Assembly (NCBI GenBank): GCA_051875715.1
Contig: JBJEHD010000056.1
Span: forward strand, 1-50,808
Length of the DNA: 50,808 bases
Origin: DYCT01 sp051875715
GTDB taxonomy: Bacteria; Bacteroidota; Bacteroidia; Bacteroidales; Bacteroidaceae
Direction of reading: 5' to 3'
Under the pieces are notes generated by a model, which did not search any database, was not told where the DNA came from, and was given only the letters and a program-made list of their open reading frames with translations. How positions within the stretch are numbered: the stretch's first letter is position 1; every line of letters begins with the position of its first letter. Below are positions 15,456-23,940 of the stretch, one piece after another. The position numbers and the translations under genes are program-made.

Positions 15456-16685
15456 TTATTTTGAGGGGTTAGCAATGAGTTCGATGATTTTCACGACGAC
15501 GTCGCGGGCCTTCTCCATCGACTGCACGGGGACGAACTCGTAGCGGCCGTGGAAGTTGAGTCCGCCGGCGAAGAGGTTGGGGCAGGGCAGGCCTTTGAAG
15601 GAAAGTTGTGCGCCGTCCGTGCCGCCTCGGATGGCTTTGATGCGCGGTTCGACCCCGACGGCGAGCATGGCCTGCTGGGCCAGGTCGATGATGTGCATCA
15701 CGGGCTCGATTTGCTGGCGCATGTTGTAGTACTGGTCGTGCATCTCGAGCGTGGCCACGGGTTCGCCGTAGTGTGCGTCGACCTTGTCGGCCAGGCGGCG
15801 GAGCAGCTGCTTGCGTGCTTCGAAGCGTTCGCGGTCGTGGTCGCGTACGATGTAGTGGAGGGTGGTTTGTTCGACGGTGCCTTCCATGCCCACCAGGTGG
15901 AAGAAGCCTTCGTAGCCTTCGGTGCATTCGGGTGTTTCGTCGGCCGGCAGTCCGTTCATGAAGCGGCGTGCAGCGTGCATGGAATTGATCATTTTCCCTT
16001 TGGCGTAGCCGGGATGGACGTTGCGTCCCTGGAAGGTGATGGTGGCGCCGGCGGCGTTGAAGTTTTCGAATTCCAGTTCGCCCACCTCGCCTCCGTCGAC
16101 GGTGTAGGCCCAGTCGCATCCGAATCGGTCGACGTCGAACTGGTGTGCGCCGCGTCCGATTTCCTCGTCGGGGTTGAAGGCGATGCGCACACGTCCGTGT
16201 TCGATTTCGGGATGCTCAATCAGATAGGCCACGGCCGATACGATTTCGGCGATGCCGGCCTTGTCGTCGGCTCCGAGCAGGGTGTTCCCGTCGGTGACGA
16301 TGAGGTCCTCGCCCCGGTGGTCCAGCAGTTCCGGGAAACGTTCGGGCGAGAGCACGATGCCTTGTTCGGCGTCGAGCACGATGTCGCCCCCGTCATAGCC
16401 ATGTACGATGCGCGGATTCACGCCCGCACCGCTCATGTCCGGGCTCGTGTCCAGATGGGCGATAAAGCCCACGGTGGGCAGCGGACGGTCGGTGTTGGCC
16501 GGCAGGGTGGCATAGAGGTAACTTTGTTCGTCGAGGACGATGTCCTCCAGGCCCAGGGCTTCGAGTTCAGATTTGAGATACTGGGCAAACACCCGTTGGC
16601 GTTCGGTGCTGGGGGTTGCCTCCACTTGTTCGTCCGACTGGGTATCGAAGCGGACGTATTTCAGAAAGCGTTCAGTCAGGTTCAT
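15456..16685 (-). CDS. pepT: peptidase T (tripeptide aminopeptidase)
   Basis: This 409-residue M20 metallopeptidase removes the N-terminal residue from tripeptides in the cytoplasm. The first zinc motif AHLDTSPD lies at residues 76-83, the bridging Asp in LLGADDKAGIAEI near 140, and the catalytic Glu pair in FNPDEEIGRGA near 175. Further on are IRGGTDGAQLSFKGLPCPNLFAGG-type sequence (conserved PepT end) and the final His in FHGRYEFVP. Length is normal. It sits between the PurF-like gene (46 bases) and gcvT (10 bases), an order common in Bacteroidales. Confidence 0.94.
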   Translation of the reverse strand: MNLTERFLKYVRFDTQSDEQVEATPSTERQRVFAQYLKSELEALGLEDIVLDEQSYLYATLPANTDRPLPTVGFIAHLDTSPDMSGAGVNPRIVHGYDGGDIVLDAEQGIVLSPERFPELLDHRGEDLIVTDGNTLLGADDKAGIAEIVSAVAYLIEHPEIEHGRVRIAFNPDEEIGRGAHQFDVDRFGCDWAYTVDGGEVGELEFENFNAAGATITFQGRNVHPGYAKGKMINSMHAARRFMNGLPADETPECTEGYEGFFHLVGMEGTVEQTTLHYIVRDHDRERFEARKQLLRRLADKVDAHYGEPVATLEMHDQYYNMRQQIEPVMHIIDLAQQAMLAVGVEPRIKAIRGGTDGAQLSFKGLPCPNLFAGGLNFHGRYEFVPVQSMEKARDVVVKIIELIANPSK

Positions 16686-16731
16686 GGTTGAAAAATTAGC
16701 GCGTTAGGGTTTCTTGTTCGTGATTCTTGGC

Positions 16732-18138
16732 TCAGAAGCACCCTGTCCCGTCGAAGCAGTGGGTGCAGACGCGGCATTTGGGCAGGCCGATGGCCTCGAT
16801 GAGCGTTTCGAGCGAGTTGAACTGCAACGACGAGAGGCCGAAGCGTTCGGCGATGATGCCCACCATGCGCCGGTATTCGGGCGAGTCGGTGGTGGCGTAG
16901 CGTTCCAGGTTTTTGTTTTCGTCGCCCTCCAGTTCCTTGATGATGCGCCGTGTCACCAGTTCGAGGTCGCTTTTCGAGGCGGTGAAGCCGATGAAGGGGC
17001 ATCCGTAGATGATGGGCGGGCAGCCGATGCGCATGTGTACCTCGCGTGCGCCGTAGTCGTAGAGAATCTTGACGTTGTCGCGCAACTGGGTTCCCCGCAC
17101 GATGGAGTCGTCGCAGAAGATGACGCGTTTGCCCTCCAGCATGGCCCGGTTGGGAATGAGCTTCATCTTGGCCACGAGCGAGCGCATGCTTTGTTGGCTC
17201 GGGGTGAAACTGCGCGGCCAGGTGGGGGTGTACTTGACGATGGCGCGGTGGTAGGGGATGCCCTTGCCTTCGGCGTAGCCCAGGGCTTGTCCGATGCCCG
17301 AGTCGGGGATGCCGCATACGCAGTCGGCCTCGCTGGTGTCCTTCAGACCCATCTTGAGACCGCTGGTGAAGCGCACGTCCTCTACGTTTCGTCCCTCGTA
17401 ACTGGAGTTGGGGAAGCCGTAGTAGACCCAGAGGAACGAGCATATCTGCATCTTCTCGCCGGGTGCGCGCAACTGTTCGATGCCGTCGGCTCGCAGGCGC
17501 ACGATTTCGCCCGGCCCGAGGTAACGGTCTATTTCGTAGTCGAGGTTGGGGAAACTGCTCGATTCGCTGCAGGCCGCCCAGGCTCCTTCTTTCCGTCCTA
17601 TGACGATGGGCGTGCGACCCCACTTGTCGCGTGCGGCCACGATGCCGTCCTCGGTCAGGAGCAACAGCGAGCACGAACCCTTGATGCAGTCCATCGCATG
17701 GGCGATGCCCTCGGCCAGGGTCTTTCCCTGGATGATGAGCAGGGCGATGAGTTCGGTGGGGTTGATGCTGCCCGAACTGAGTTCGGCGAAGTGCATGCCT
17801 TCGTTCAGCAACTCTTGTTCCAACTCTTTGATGTTTTGTATCTTTGCTACGCTTACGATGGCGAAGCGGCCCAGGTGTGAGTTCAAGACGATGGGCTGCG
17901 CGTCGGTGTCGCTGATGACGCCGATGCCGGCGTGCCCTTTGAACTTGGGCAGGTCGGGCTCGAATTTCGAGCGGAAATAAGCACTTTCAAGGTTGTGGAT
18001 GGAGCGGGTGAACCCGCTTTCGTGGGAATAGGTGGCCATGCCGCCCCGTTTCGTTCCCAGGTGTGAATGATAGTCTGTGCCGTAAAACAGGTCGGTGGCA
18101 CATTCGGTCGTCGAGACCGTTCCGAAGAATCCTCCCAT
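16732..18138 (-). CDS. PurF-like protein lacking the N-terminal nucleophile cysteine
   Basis: This 468-residue homologue of amidophosphoribosyltransferase has both parts: an N-terminal Ntn-type glutaminase-like domain (about 1-230) and a phosphoribosyltransferase domain with the PRPP loop VIFCDDSIVRGTQ. The protein starts MGGFFGTVSTTECATD. Real PurF exposes a cysteine after removal of Met or a propeptide (pattern C-G-V-F-G), whereas here the aligned residue is glycine, so glutamine-dependent activity should be lost. Cysteines resembling the Fe-S ligands of the Bacillus-type enzyme remain (CSFLWVYYGFP, YGCPF, CRVCTHCFDGTGC). It may be ammonia-dependent or have another role; a true PurF is expected elsewhere in the genome. 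The start is supported by a promoter 24 bases upstream. Confidence 0.8.
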   Translation of the reverse strand: MGGFFGTVSTTECATDLFYGTDYHSHLGTKRGGMATYSHESGFTRSIHNLESAYFRSKFEPDLPKFKGHAGIGVISDTDAQPIVLNSHLGRFAIVSVAKIQNIKELEQELLNEGMHFAELSSGSINPTELIALLIIQGKTLAEGIAHAMDCIKGSCSLLLLTEDGIVAARDKWGRTPIVIGRKEGAWAACSESSSFPNLDYEIDRYLGPGEIVRLRADGIEQLRAPGEKMQICSFLWVYYGFPNSSYEGRNVEDVRFTSGLKMGLKDTSEADCVCGIPDSGIGQALGYAEGKGIPYHRAIVKYTPTWPRSFTPSQQSMRSLVAKMKLIPNRAMLEGKRVIFCDDSIVRGTQLRDNVKILYDYGAREVHMRIGCPPIIYGCPFIGFTASKSDLELVTRRIIKELEGDENKNLERYATTDSPEYRRMVGIIAERFGLSSLQFNSLETLIEAIGLPKCRVCTHCFDGTGCF

Positions 18139-18161
18139 AGGTTGATAATTTTTTTGCGGCC

Positions 18162-18169
18162 CAAACTTA
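18162..18169 (-). promoter_or_regulatory. -7 element for the PurF-like/pepT/gcvT unit
   Basis: The minus strand reads TAAGTTTG, 24 bases before the ATG at 18138. Confidence 0.5.
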
Positions 18170-18213
18170 GGCAAAATTCTTGGAAAAACAGATATCGCCA
18201 GCCCTACTTTTCG

Positions 18214-18221
18214 TAATTTTG
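18214..18221 (+). promoter_or_regulatory. possible -7 element for crcB
   Basis: TAATTTTG lies 95 bases before the crcB start. I looked for a fluoride riboswitch in 18222-18316 and could not make out its conserved pseudoknot. Confidence 0.35.
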
Positions 18222-18316
18222 ATGCCGAAAATCCTGCAAGCCGGACGAAAGCCGTCGTATCGGAGTGGCGGTCGAGGTTGTGTGGGGATGAAACGAGATA
18301 AAATAGGAAGAGAAGA

Positions 18317-18703
18317 ATGATAAAAGACTTGCTTGCCGTGTTCGTCGGTGGCGGACTGGGCAGTGCGGCCCGCTATGTGCTGGGCCTCTGCCTGCCAGCG
18401 CCGGCCGGCACGTTCCCTTGGCCCACGTTTGCGGCCAACGTATGCGGATGTTTCCTGATTGGGTTGTTTGCTGCCCTTTCGGCCGGCGGGGCGTGGCCCG
18501 TGCGTGTGCGCCTGGGCCTGACGGTGGGCCTGTGCGGTGGATTCACCACGTTTTCCACGTTCAGCCGCGAGAGCCTGTCCTTGCTGCAGGGCGGACACCC
18601 GCGGCTGGCGGCGGCCTATGTGGCGGCCAGCCTGGTCGTAGGCCTGATGGCCGTGGCCTTCGGGGCCTGGGTGGGCGTGCGTTGCCGTCCGGCGGTGGGC
18701 TAA
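18317..18703 (+). CDS. crcB: fluoride ion channel CrcB (Fluc)
   Basis: This 128-residue protein has four hydrophobic segments, the size of a Fluc dimer subunit, and exports fluoride through the inner membrane. Signatures are GGGLGSAARYVLG near the N-terminus, FAANVCGCFLIG in the second helix (the conserved Asn) and GLCGGFTTFSTFSRE in the third (the Phe/Thr-Ser polar track). It is a single-gene unit with no partner subunit nearby, as expected for a homodimer. Its stop overlaps the end of the convergent radical SAM gene by 4 bases (18700-18703). It is notably GC-rich. Confidence 0.92.
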   Translation: MIKDLLAVFVGGGLGSAARYVLGLCLPAPAGTFPWPTFAANVCGCFLIGLFAALSAGGAWPVRVRLGLTVGLCGGFTTFSTFSRESLSLLQGGHPRLAAAYVAASLVVGLMAVAFGAWVGVRCRPAVG

Positions 18704-19926
18704 CGGCGCGTTCGGGCCCACTCCATCACCCCGGCCGGCGGGCGTTGGTTCAGCAGTTCGTGCTTCATGAAGTCCATGTAGGGTGCGGCGTGCTGGAAGA
18801 AGCGGCGGTAGCCCGCGCAGAGGTAGTTCAGCCCCGGCTCGCCGTCGGCCGTGCGGGCGAAACGGTTCTTGGGGCACTCGCCGTTGCAGGCGAACAGGTA
18901 GTCGCACGCGAGGCATTGGCGGGGCAGGCTGTCGTACTTCTGTTGTCCGAAGCGTTGCTGCTCGGGACTGTAGAGCATTTCCACTAAGGTCTTTTCGTAG
19001 ATGTTGCCCAGTTTGTGTTCGGGGAATACGAAGTGGTCGCAGGCATACACGTCGCCGTTGAATTCCATCACGGCGGCATGGCCGCACGTGCGTGCCATCG
19101 AGCACAGGCCCGGTTGGGCACCCACCCAGTTGGCCAGTGTGGCGTCAAACAGTTGTACGAAGAGGCGGCCTACGTCGTGGCGCACCCACTCGTCGAAAAC
19201 GGTGCAAAGGAATCGTCCCCAAGCCTCGGGGCTCACGCTGAAGTCGGCCAGTTCGGCCTCGGCCTGTCCGGCGGTGGAGAGCGTCAGCCCGTCGGTGCGC
19301 CGGCTCAGCCGTTCCACGATGGGTGTGAACTGCAGGTACCGGCATCCGATGTCGCGGAAGAAACGGTAGAACTCCAGCGGATAGTCGGCGTTGAAGTCGT
19401 TGACCACGGCCATGGCGTTCCATTCCACCCCGTGCTTGTTCAGCAGTTCGATGCCGTGCATCACTTTCCGGAAGGATGGCTGCCCTTGTCGGTTTCGCCG
19501 GTACTCATCGTGGAACTCCTGCGGGCCGTCGATGCTGATGCCAACCAGGAAATTGTTCTCGCGCAGGAACTCGCACCATTCGTCGGTCAGCAGCGTCCCG
19601 TTGGTCTGCAGGCAGTTGTCAATCTGCCGTCCGTCGGCGTAGCGTTTTTGCAGGGCCACGGCCTTGCGGTAGAAACTCAGGGGACGCATCAGGGCCTCGC
19701 CGCCGTGCCAGGTGAAGAGTACCTGGGGCATGGTTTGCGCGTGGATGTATTCTTCGATGAATTTTTCCAATAGCTCGTCGCTCATCACGTGGCGCGGCTT
19801 GTCGTCGTAGAGGCGGGCCTTTTCCAGGTAATAGCAGTAGCGGCAGGCCAGGTTGCACACCGCGCCCACGGGTTTCAGCATCACGTAGAGCGGGCGGGCC
19901 AGAGGGGCGTAGGTCGATTGGTTCAT
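18700..19926 (-). CDS. anaerobic sulfatase-maturating enzyme (radical SAM/SPASM)
   Basis: This 408-residue radical SAM protein has the CNLACRYC cluster motif (C24, C28, C31) at the start, preceded by PLYVMLKPVGAV, which is typical of anSMEs. It also has WHGGEALMRPLSFY, QTNGTLLTDEWCEF and GISIDGPQEFHDEYRR. The C-terminal SPASM region binds two more clusters and shows CGHAAVMEFNGDVYACDHF and CLACDYLFACNGECPK. The enzyme oxidises the active-site Ser or Cys of sulfatases to formylglycine without oxygen. A serine-type sulfatase is encoded at 41984-43366. The start MNQSTYAPLARP at 19926 removes an unrelated extension. Confidence 0.9.
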   Translation of the reverse strand: MNQSTYAPLARPLYVMLKPVGAVCNLACRYCYYLEKARLYDDKPRHVMSDELLEKFIEEYIHAQTMPQVLFTWHGGEALMRPLSFYRKAVALQKRYADGRQIDNCLQTNGTLLTDEWCEFLRENNFLVGISIDGPQEFHDEYRRNRQGQPSFRKVMHGIELLNKHGVEWNAMAVVNDFNADYPLEFYRFFRDIGCRYLQFTPIVERLSRRTDGLTLSTAGQAEAELADFSVSPEAWGRFLCTVFDEWVRHDVGRLFVQLFDATLANWVGAQPGLCSMARTCGHAAVMEFNGDVYACDHFVFPEHKLGNIYEKTLVEMLYSPEQQRFGQQKYDSLPRQCLACDYLFACNGECPKNRFARTADGEPGLNYLCAGYRRFFQHAAPYMDFMKHELLNQRPPAGVMEWARTRR

Positions 19927-19990
19927 GGCGTTTGTTCTTTTTCGGTTTTCCAAAGAGAGGGGTAGTGTTCGAGTAAAATGCGCGTCCGGC

Positions 19991-20749
19991 TCAAGGCACG
20001 TCCTGGTCGGGGTTCGGGCGCATGCCCTTCCGTTCGGCCGGGAGAGCCTGCTGGATGGCATCGTACGAGGCGTGCAGGGCGTGCTGGATGTTGTCCGGCC
20101 CTTGTCCCTGCGGGGGGATGGGCGCGTGGATGGTGAGCGTCAGCGGATGCCACGACACCCAGTGTCCGGTGCGCGGAAGTACCTCGAACGAACCGTCGAT
20201 GGTGAGCGGGACAACGGGCAGTTGCAGTTCGTCGGCCAGTTGGAATGCGCCTCGCTTGAATGTGCCCATGTGGCCGCTGAAGGTGCGTGCCCCCTCGGGG
20301 AACACCACGAGCGAGGTGCCGCCCGTCAGTGTGGCACGTGCCTGCCGGATGGTCTCGTAGATTTTGCGTGGTCCCGAGCGGTCGACGAAGATGTGGCCGG
20401 CCGACTGGCACGCACGCCCTACGAAGGGGATGCGGCGCAGGCTCTTCTTCATCATCCACTTGAAGTTGCGGCCCAGGAAGCCGTAGATGAGAAAGATGTC
20501 GAAACTGCCCTGGTGGTTGGCTACGAACACGTAAGAGGTGTGGTGGTCGATGTGTTCGCGTCCGTGCACCCGTACGGGCAGGAGCAGCACGTGGCAGACC
20601 AGACGCGACCATACCTTGCCGGGGTAGTAGCCCCAGAAATGGGCGTTGAACACGCTGCCGGCCATCGTAATGAGGGCGGCCAGGATGGTGAGCACCAGCA
20701 GCACGGGCAGGGCGACGACGACTTGGTAGATGCGGTAGAGGATTTTCAT
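19991..20749 (-). CDS. 1-acyl-sn-glycerol-3-phosphate acyltransferase (PlsC-type)
   Basis: This 252-residue membrane-associated acyltransferase has one hydrophobic N-terminal segment (VVALPVLLVLTILAALITMA, residues 11-30). The catalytic motif NHQGSFD lies at 78-84 (HX4D) and the glycerolphosphate-binding motif FPEGAR at 150-155. FVDRSG and VVPLTIDGS-like blocks are also present. It would make phosphatidic acid from lysophosphatidic acid for phospholipid synthesis. The start MKILYRIYQ at 20749 is chosen because the open extension upstream is not protein-like. It lies 28 bases after the stop of the MetH-type activation domain gene, on the same strand. Confidence 0.9.
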   Translation of the reverse strand: MKILYRIYQVVVALPVLLVLTILAALITMAGSVFNAHFWGYYPGKVWSRLVCHVLLLPVRVHGREHIDHHTSYVFVANHQGSFDIFLIYGFLGRNFKWMMKKSLRRIPFVGRACQSAGHIFVDRSGPRKIYETIRQARATLTGGTSLVVFPEGARTFSGHMGTFKRGAFQLADELQLPVVPLTIDGSFEVLPRTGHWVSWHPLTLTIHAPIPPQGQGPDNIQHALHASYDAIQQALPAERKGMRPNPDQDVP

Positions 20750-20777
20750 AATCGTATGCTTTTTTAGGAGTTGGACG

Positions 20778-21674
20778 TCAGCTTTTGAGGTTCGCGGCCA
20801 GGAAAGGCCGCATCTGTTCGGGGGTGAAGCCGCGGCGTGCGGCATAGTCGGCCAACTGGTCGGCTCCGATGGGCCCCACGCTGAAGTAGCGGGCGGCCGG
20901 GTGGGCGAACAGGAAGCCGCTGACGGAGGCGTGGGGCTGCATGGCCCCGTGCTCGGTCAGGCGGATGCCTATCCGGTCCAGGCCGAGCAGGCGGTCGATG
21001 AGGAAGTTGATGCTCTGGTCGGGGATGGACGGATAACCCACGGCGGGTCGGATGCCTTGGTGGCGTTCGGCCAGCAGGTCGGCCATCGGCAACTGTTCGT
21101 CTGGCGCATAGCCCCAGTAAGTTCGGCGCACCTCTTCGTGCATCCGTGTGGCGGCCGCTTCGGCCAGACGGCTGGCCAGCGTTTGGGCCAGCAGGCGGCG
21201 GTAGGCGTCGTCTTTCCAGTGTTCTTCGGCCTCGGTGCTCACGCTGGTGGCGAACACGCCCACGATGTCCGCTGCTCGTCCGTCGGGTTGTAGCGGACGG
21301 ACAAAGTCGCTCAGGCATAGGTTGGGGCGTCCGTCGGGCTGCTGTCCTTGTTGGCGCAGGAAGGGGACGACGAGTCCGCCCATGTGGATGTCGTCGCCCA
21401 CCGAGCCGGCTTCCAGCAGGCGGAAGGCGGCCTGTACGCGCACCATCGGGTCCATCTCGTCGAGCAGGCGGTTGGCTTCGTCCCACAACACCCGGGCGGC
21501 TTCGGCCTTGCGCCGGTCGGCTTCGGGAAAACCCGCCAGCCAGCCGCGTCGGCAGGCTTCGCAGCTGTGTATGGTAGCGATGGAGGCAAAACGAGCCTCG
21601 AACTGCCAGGCATGGAAGAAATACTCCCAGTGGATGTAGGGGCGCAACTCGCCGACGGGGTAGCAGCGTATCAT
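20778..21674 (-). CDS. stand-alone MetH-type cobalamin methionine synthase activation domain
   Basis: This 298-residue protein matches the C-terminal AdoMet-binding reactivation module of B12-dependent methionine synthase without the catalytic or B12 modules. The match is clearest in HQGIRPAVGYPSIPDQ (residues 205-220; E. coli MetH has QGIRPAPGYPACPDH), LTEHGAMQPHASVSG (239-253), and AARYFSVGPIGADQLADYARR-like sequence thereafter. A helical N-terminal part precedes it. Its role would be reductive methylation of inactive cob(II)alamin on a separate MetH. Its start overlaps the dihydroorotase stop by 4 bases. No other MetH part lies in the window, so the domain may be split off here. Confidence 0.85.
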   Translation of the reverse strand: MIRCYPVGELRPYIHWEYFFHAWQFEARFASIATIHSCEACRRGWLAGFPEADRRKAEAARVLWDEANRLLDEMDPMVRVQAAFRLLEAGSVGDDIHMGGLVVPFLRQQGQQPDGRPNLCLSDFVRPLQPDGRAADIVGVFATSVSTEAEEHWKDDAYRRLLAQTLASRLAEAAATRMHEEVRRTYWGYAPDEQLPMADLLAERHQGIRPAVGYPSIPDQSINFLIDRLLGLDRIGIRLTEHGAMQPHASVSGFLFAHPAARYFSVGPIGADQLADYAARRGFTPEQMRPFLAANLKS

Positions 21675-23011
21675 CGGCTGAATGTTAGGGCTTGTCCGCA
21701 CGGACAGGCGTCGGCGATGCCGCCATCGTATATCAGGTGTCCGTTGACGAAGGTTTTCTCTACACGGGCGTGGAACGTGCGCCCTTCCAGCGGACTCCAG
21801 CCGCATCGGCTCAGAATGTCGTCAGAGGTCAGCGTCCACGGCTGGTCGGGGTCGAGCAGGACGAGGTCGGCCTGGTAGCCCGGGCGGATGAAGCCGCGCC
21901 GTTCGATGCCGAACAGCAGGGCGGGGGCGTGGCACGCGCGTTGCACCACCTGCTCGATGCTGAACACCCCTTCGTGCACCAGTTCCATGAGGCTCACCAA
22001 CGAGTACTGTACCATGGGCATACCCGAGAGGGCCTTCAGCGCTCCGCCCCGCTTCTCTTCGGGCAGGTGGGGCGCATGGTCGGTGGCGACGACGTCGATG
22101 AGGCCGCTGCGTACGGCCTCGCGCAGGGCCTCGCGGTCTGAAGCCCGTTTGACGGCAGGGTTGCACTTGATGCGGCTGCCCAGTGTGGCATAGTCCGCTT
22201 GGCTGAACAACAAGTGGGGCACGCAGGCCTCGGCTGTGATGCGTTTCTGCTCCAGCGGCCCTTCGGAAAGCAGTTCCAGTTCGCGTGCCGTGCTGATGTG
22301 CAGCAGGTGGAGGCGTGCACCAGTCTGGCGGGCCAGCCGGACGGCCAGGGCCGACGAGGCGTAGCAGGCCTCTTCATTGCGAACCGATGGGTGCAGGCTG
22401 ACGGGTGCCTGGTCGCCGTACAGGCTGCGGATGCGCTCCGTAGCCGTACGGATGAGGGCGGGGTCCTCGCAGTGGGCGGCAATCAGCATTCCTGCCTCAC
22501 CGAACACGCGCAGCAGGGCCTCTTCGCGGTCCACCAGCATATTGCCTGTGCTGGAGCCCATGAACAATTTCACGCCGCATACGTGCCGGCGGTCCAATTG
22601 GCTCAGCAGGTGGTGGTTGGTGTTGGTCGCACCGAAATAGAACGAATAATTGACCACGCACGTCCGGGCGGCCAGTTCGAATTTCTCGTCGAGCAGTTCA
22701 AGGCTCGTTGTCGGTGGCACCACGTTGGGCATGTCCATGAACGAGGTCACCCCTCCGGCGGCTGCCGCCCGGCTCTCGGTGGCCAGGTCGGCCTTGTGCG
22801 TCAGTCCCGGCTGCCGGCAGTGTACATGGTCGTCGATGAGGCCGGGCAGCAGATAGTGCCCCCCGGCGTCGATGCACTCGTCGGCCTCCACGGCCGGCCG
22901 TCCTTCGCCTTCGCCCATGGCGGCGATGACCTCTCCTTCGGTCTGCACCCAGCCTGTGCAGGTGCGTCCTTCGCCCACGATGTGGGCGTTGTATATCAGT
23001 ATGCGTTTCAT
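21671..23011 (-). CDS. pyrC: dihydroorotase
   Basis: This 446-residue amidohydrolase interconverts carbamoyl aspartate and dihydroorotate in pyrimidine synthesis. The metal motif DDHVHCRQPG (H62, H64) is the class I DHOase form, followed by TESRAAAAGGVTSFMDMPN. Later metal/substrate blocks are present: HCEDP, LHLLHIST and the catalytic ATDHAPH near 310. Allantoinases and hydantoinases share this fold, but MDMPNVVPPT and the length fit PyrC best. The start MKRILIYNAH overlaps the end of the glycosyltransferase gene by 4 bases, and the stop overlaps the next start by 4, so three genes are coupled. Confidence 0.88.
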   Translation of the reverse strand: MKRILIYNAHIVGEGRTCTGWVQTEGEVIAAMGEGEGRPAVEADECIDAGGHYLLPGLIDDHVHCRQPGLTHKADLATESRAAAAGGVTSFMDMPNVVPPTTSLELLDEKFELAARTCVVNYSFYFGATNTNHHLLSQLDRRHVCGVKLFMGSSTGNMLVDREEALLRVFGEAGMLIAAHCEDPALIRTATERIRSLYGDQAPVSLHPSVRNEEACYASSALAVRLARQTGARLHLLHISTARELELLSEGPLEQKRITAEACVPHLLFSQADYATLGSRIKCNPAVKRASDREALREAVRSGLIDVVATDHAPHLPEEKRGGALKALSGMPMVQYSLVSLMELVHEGVFSIEQVVQRACHAPALLFGIERRGFIRPGYQADLVLLDPDQPWTLTSDDILSRCGWSPLEGRTFHARVEKTFVNGHLIYDGGIADACPCGQALTFSR

Positions 23012-23757
23012 GCGTTCTTTTTTTGCGGGTAATGGCGGAACCAACTGTCCCATTTCAGCCGGATGACACCGAATACGGCTTCGCCGAAGATGCTGCTGTT
23101 CATTTTCGACGTGCCCAACTCGCGGTTGATGAAGATGACCGGCACCTCCTGCAGGCGCAGGCCGCACAGGTAGGCGGTGTATTTCATCTCAATCTGGAAA
23201 GCGTAGCCCTTGAAGCGGATTTGGTCGAGGGGGATGGTTTCGAGGGCCTGTCGGCGGTAGCACACGAAACCCGCCGTTGTGTCGTGGACGGGGATGCCCG
23301 TGACGAACCGCACGTATTTCGATGCGAAGTACGACATCAGCACGCGTCCCATGGGCCAGTTCACCACGTTGACGCCGCTCACGTAGCGCGACCCGACTGA
23401 CACGTCCGCTCCCTCCTCCGCACAAGCCCGGTAGAGGCGGGGCAGGTCGGCCGGTGCGTGCGAGAAGTCGGCATCCATCTCGAACACGTAGTCGTAATTC
23501 CGCTCGAGGGCCCACTGGAAACCGGCCAGATAGGCCGTGCCGAGGCCCAACTTGCCCTTCCGTTCGAGCATGAAGAGCCGGCTGGGGTAGGTCGGCTGCA
23601 GTTCGCGTACGATGTCCGCCGTGCCGTCCGGAGAGTTGTCCTCCACCACCAGGATGTGGAACGCCTTCTCCAGCCCGAACACGGCCCGGATGATGTTCGC
23701 TATGTTTTCCCGTTCGTTGTAGGTCGGGATGATGACGATGCTGTCCGAAGTTTGCAT
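23008..23757 (-). CDS. polyprenol-phosphate glycosyltransferase (GT2, Dpm1-like)
   Basis: This 249-residue GT-A enzyme has no membrane segments. It begins MQTSDSIVIIPTYNERENI (nucleotide-sugar-binding loop), then VVEDNSPDGTADIVREL, GLGTAYLAGFQWAL, the DxD motif in EMDADFSHAP and GSRYVSG. This order is characteristic of dolichol-phosphate mannose synthase-like enzymes, which load mannose (or a similar sugar) onto a lipid phosphate for cell-surface glycans. Sugar and lipid are not certain. A -7 element lies 35 bases upstream, divergent from the mfd promoter. It is first in a GT2-pyrC-MetH domain transcription unit. Confidence 0.88.
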   Translation of the reverse strand: MQTSDSIVIIPTYNERENIANIIRAVFGLEKAFHILVVEDNSPDGTADIVRELQPTYPSRLFMLERKGKLGLGTAYLAGFQWALERNYDYVFEMDADFSHAPADLPRLYRACAEEGADVSVGSRYVSGVNVVNWPMGRVLMSYFASKYVRFVTGIPVHDTTAGFVCYRRQALETIPLDQIRFKGYAFQIEMKYTAYLCGLRLQEVPVIFINRELGTSKMNSSIFGEAVFGVIRLKWDSWFRHYPQKKNA

Positions 23758-23791
23758 AAGACAAAAATGTTTTTTTGGAATGAAAACCACG

Positions 23792-23799
23792 CAAAAGTA
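23792..23799 (-). promoter_or_regulatory. -7 element for the GT2/pyrC unit
   Basis: The minus strand reads TACTTTTG, 35 bases before the start at 23757. Confidence 0.55.
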
Positions 23800-23874
23800 C
23801 GATTATTCAGTTGAAAAACGAACGCACGGCGCGGAAAATCTCCGTCCGTCGTGCCGCCGCACCTGTGAATTGCT

Positions 23875-23882
23875 TACTTTTG
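23875..23882 (+). promoter_or_regulatory. -7 element for mfd
   Basis: TACTTTTG lies 58 bases before the mfd GTG start, back to back with the divergent promoter at 23792-23799. Confidence 0.55.
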
Positions 23883-23940
23883 CACGCGAAAAAGGCGAAA
23901 ACGTTTACACCTTTATAATATATAGAAACCCAAAAGAGAC

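Noticed and set aside
18222..18316. fluoride riboswitch upstream of crcB
   Set aside because: The conserved stem and pseudoknot sequence could not be made out in this stretch.
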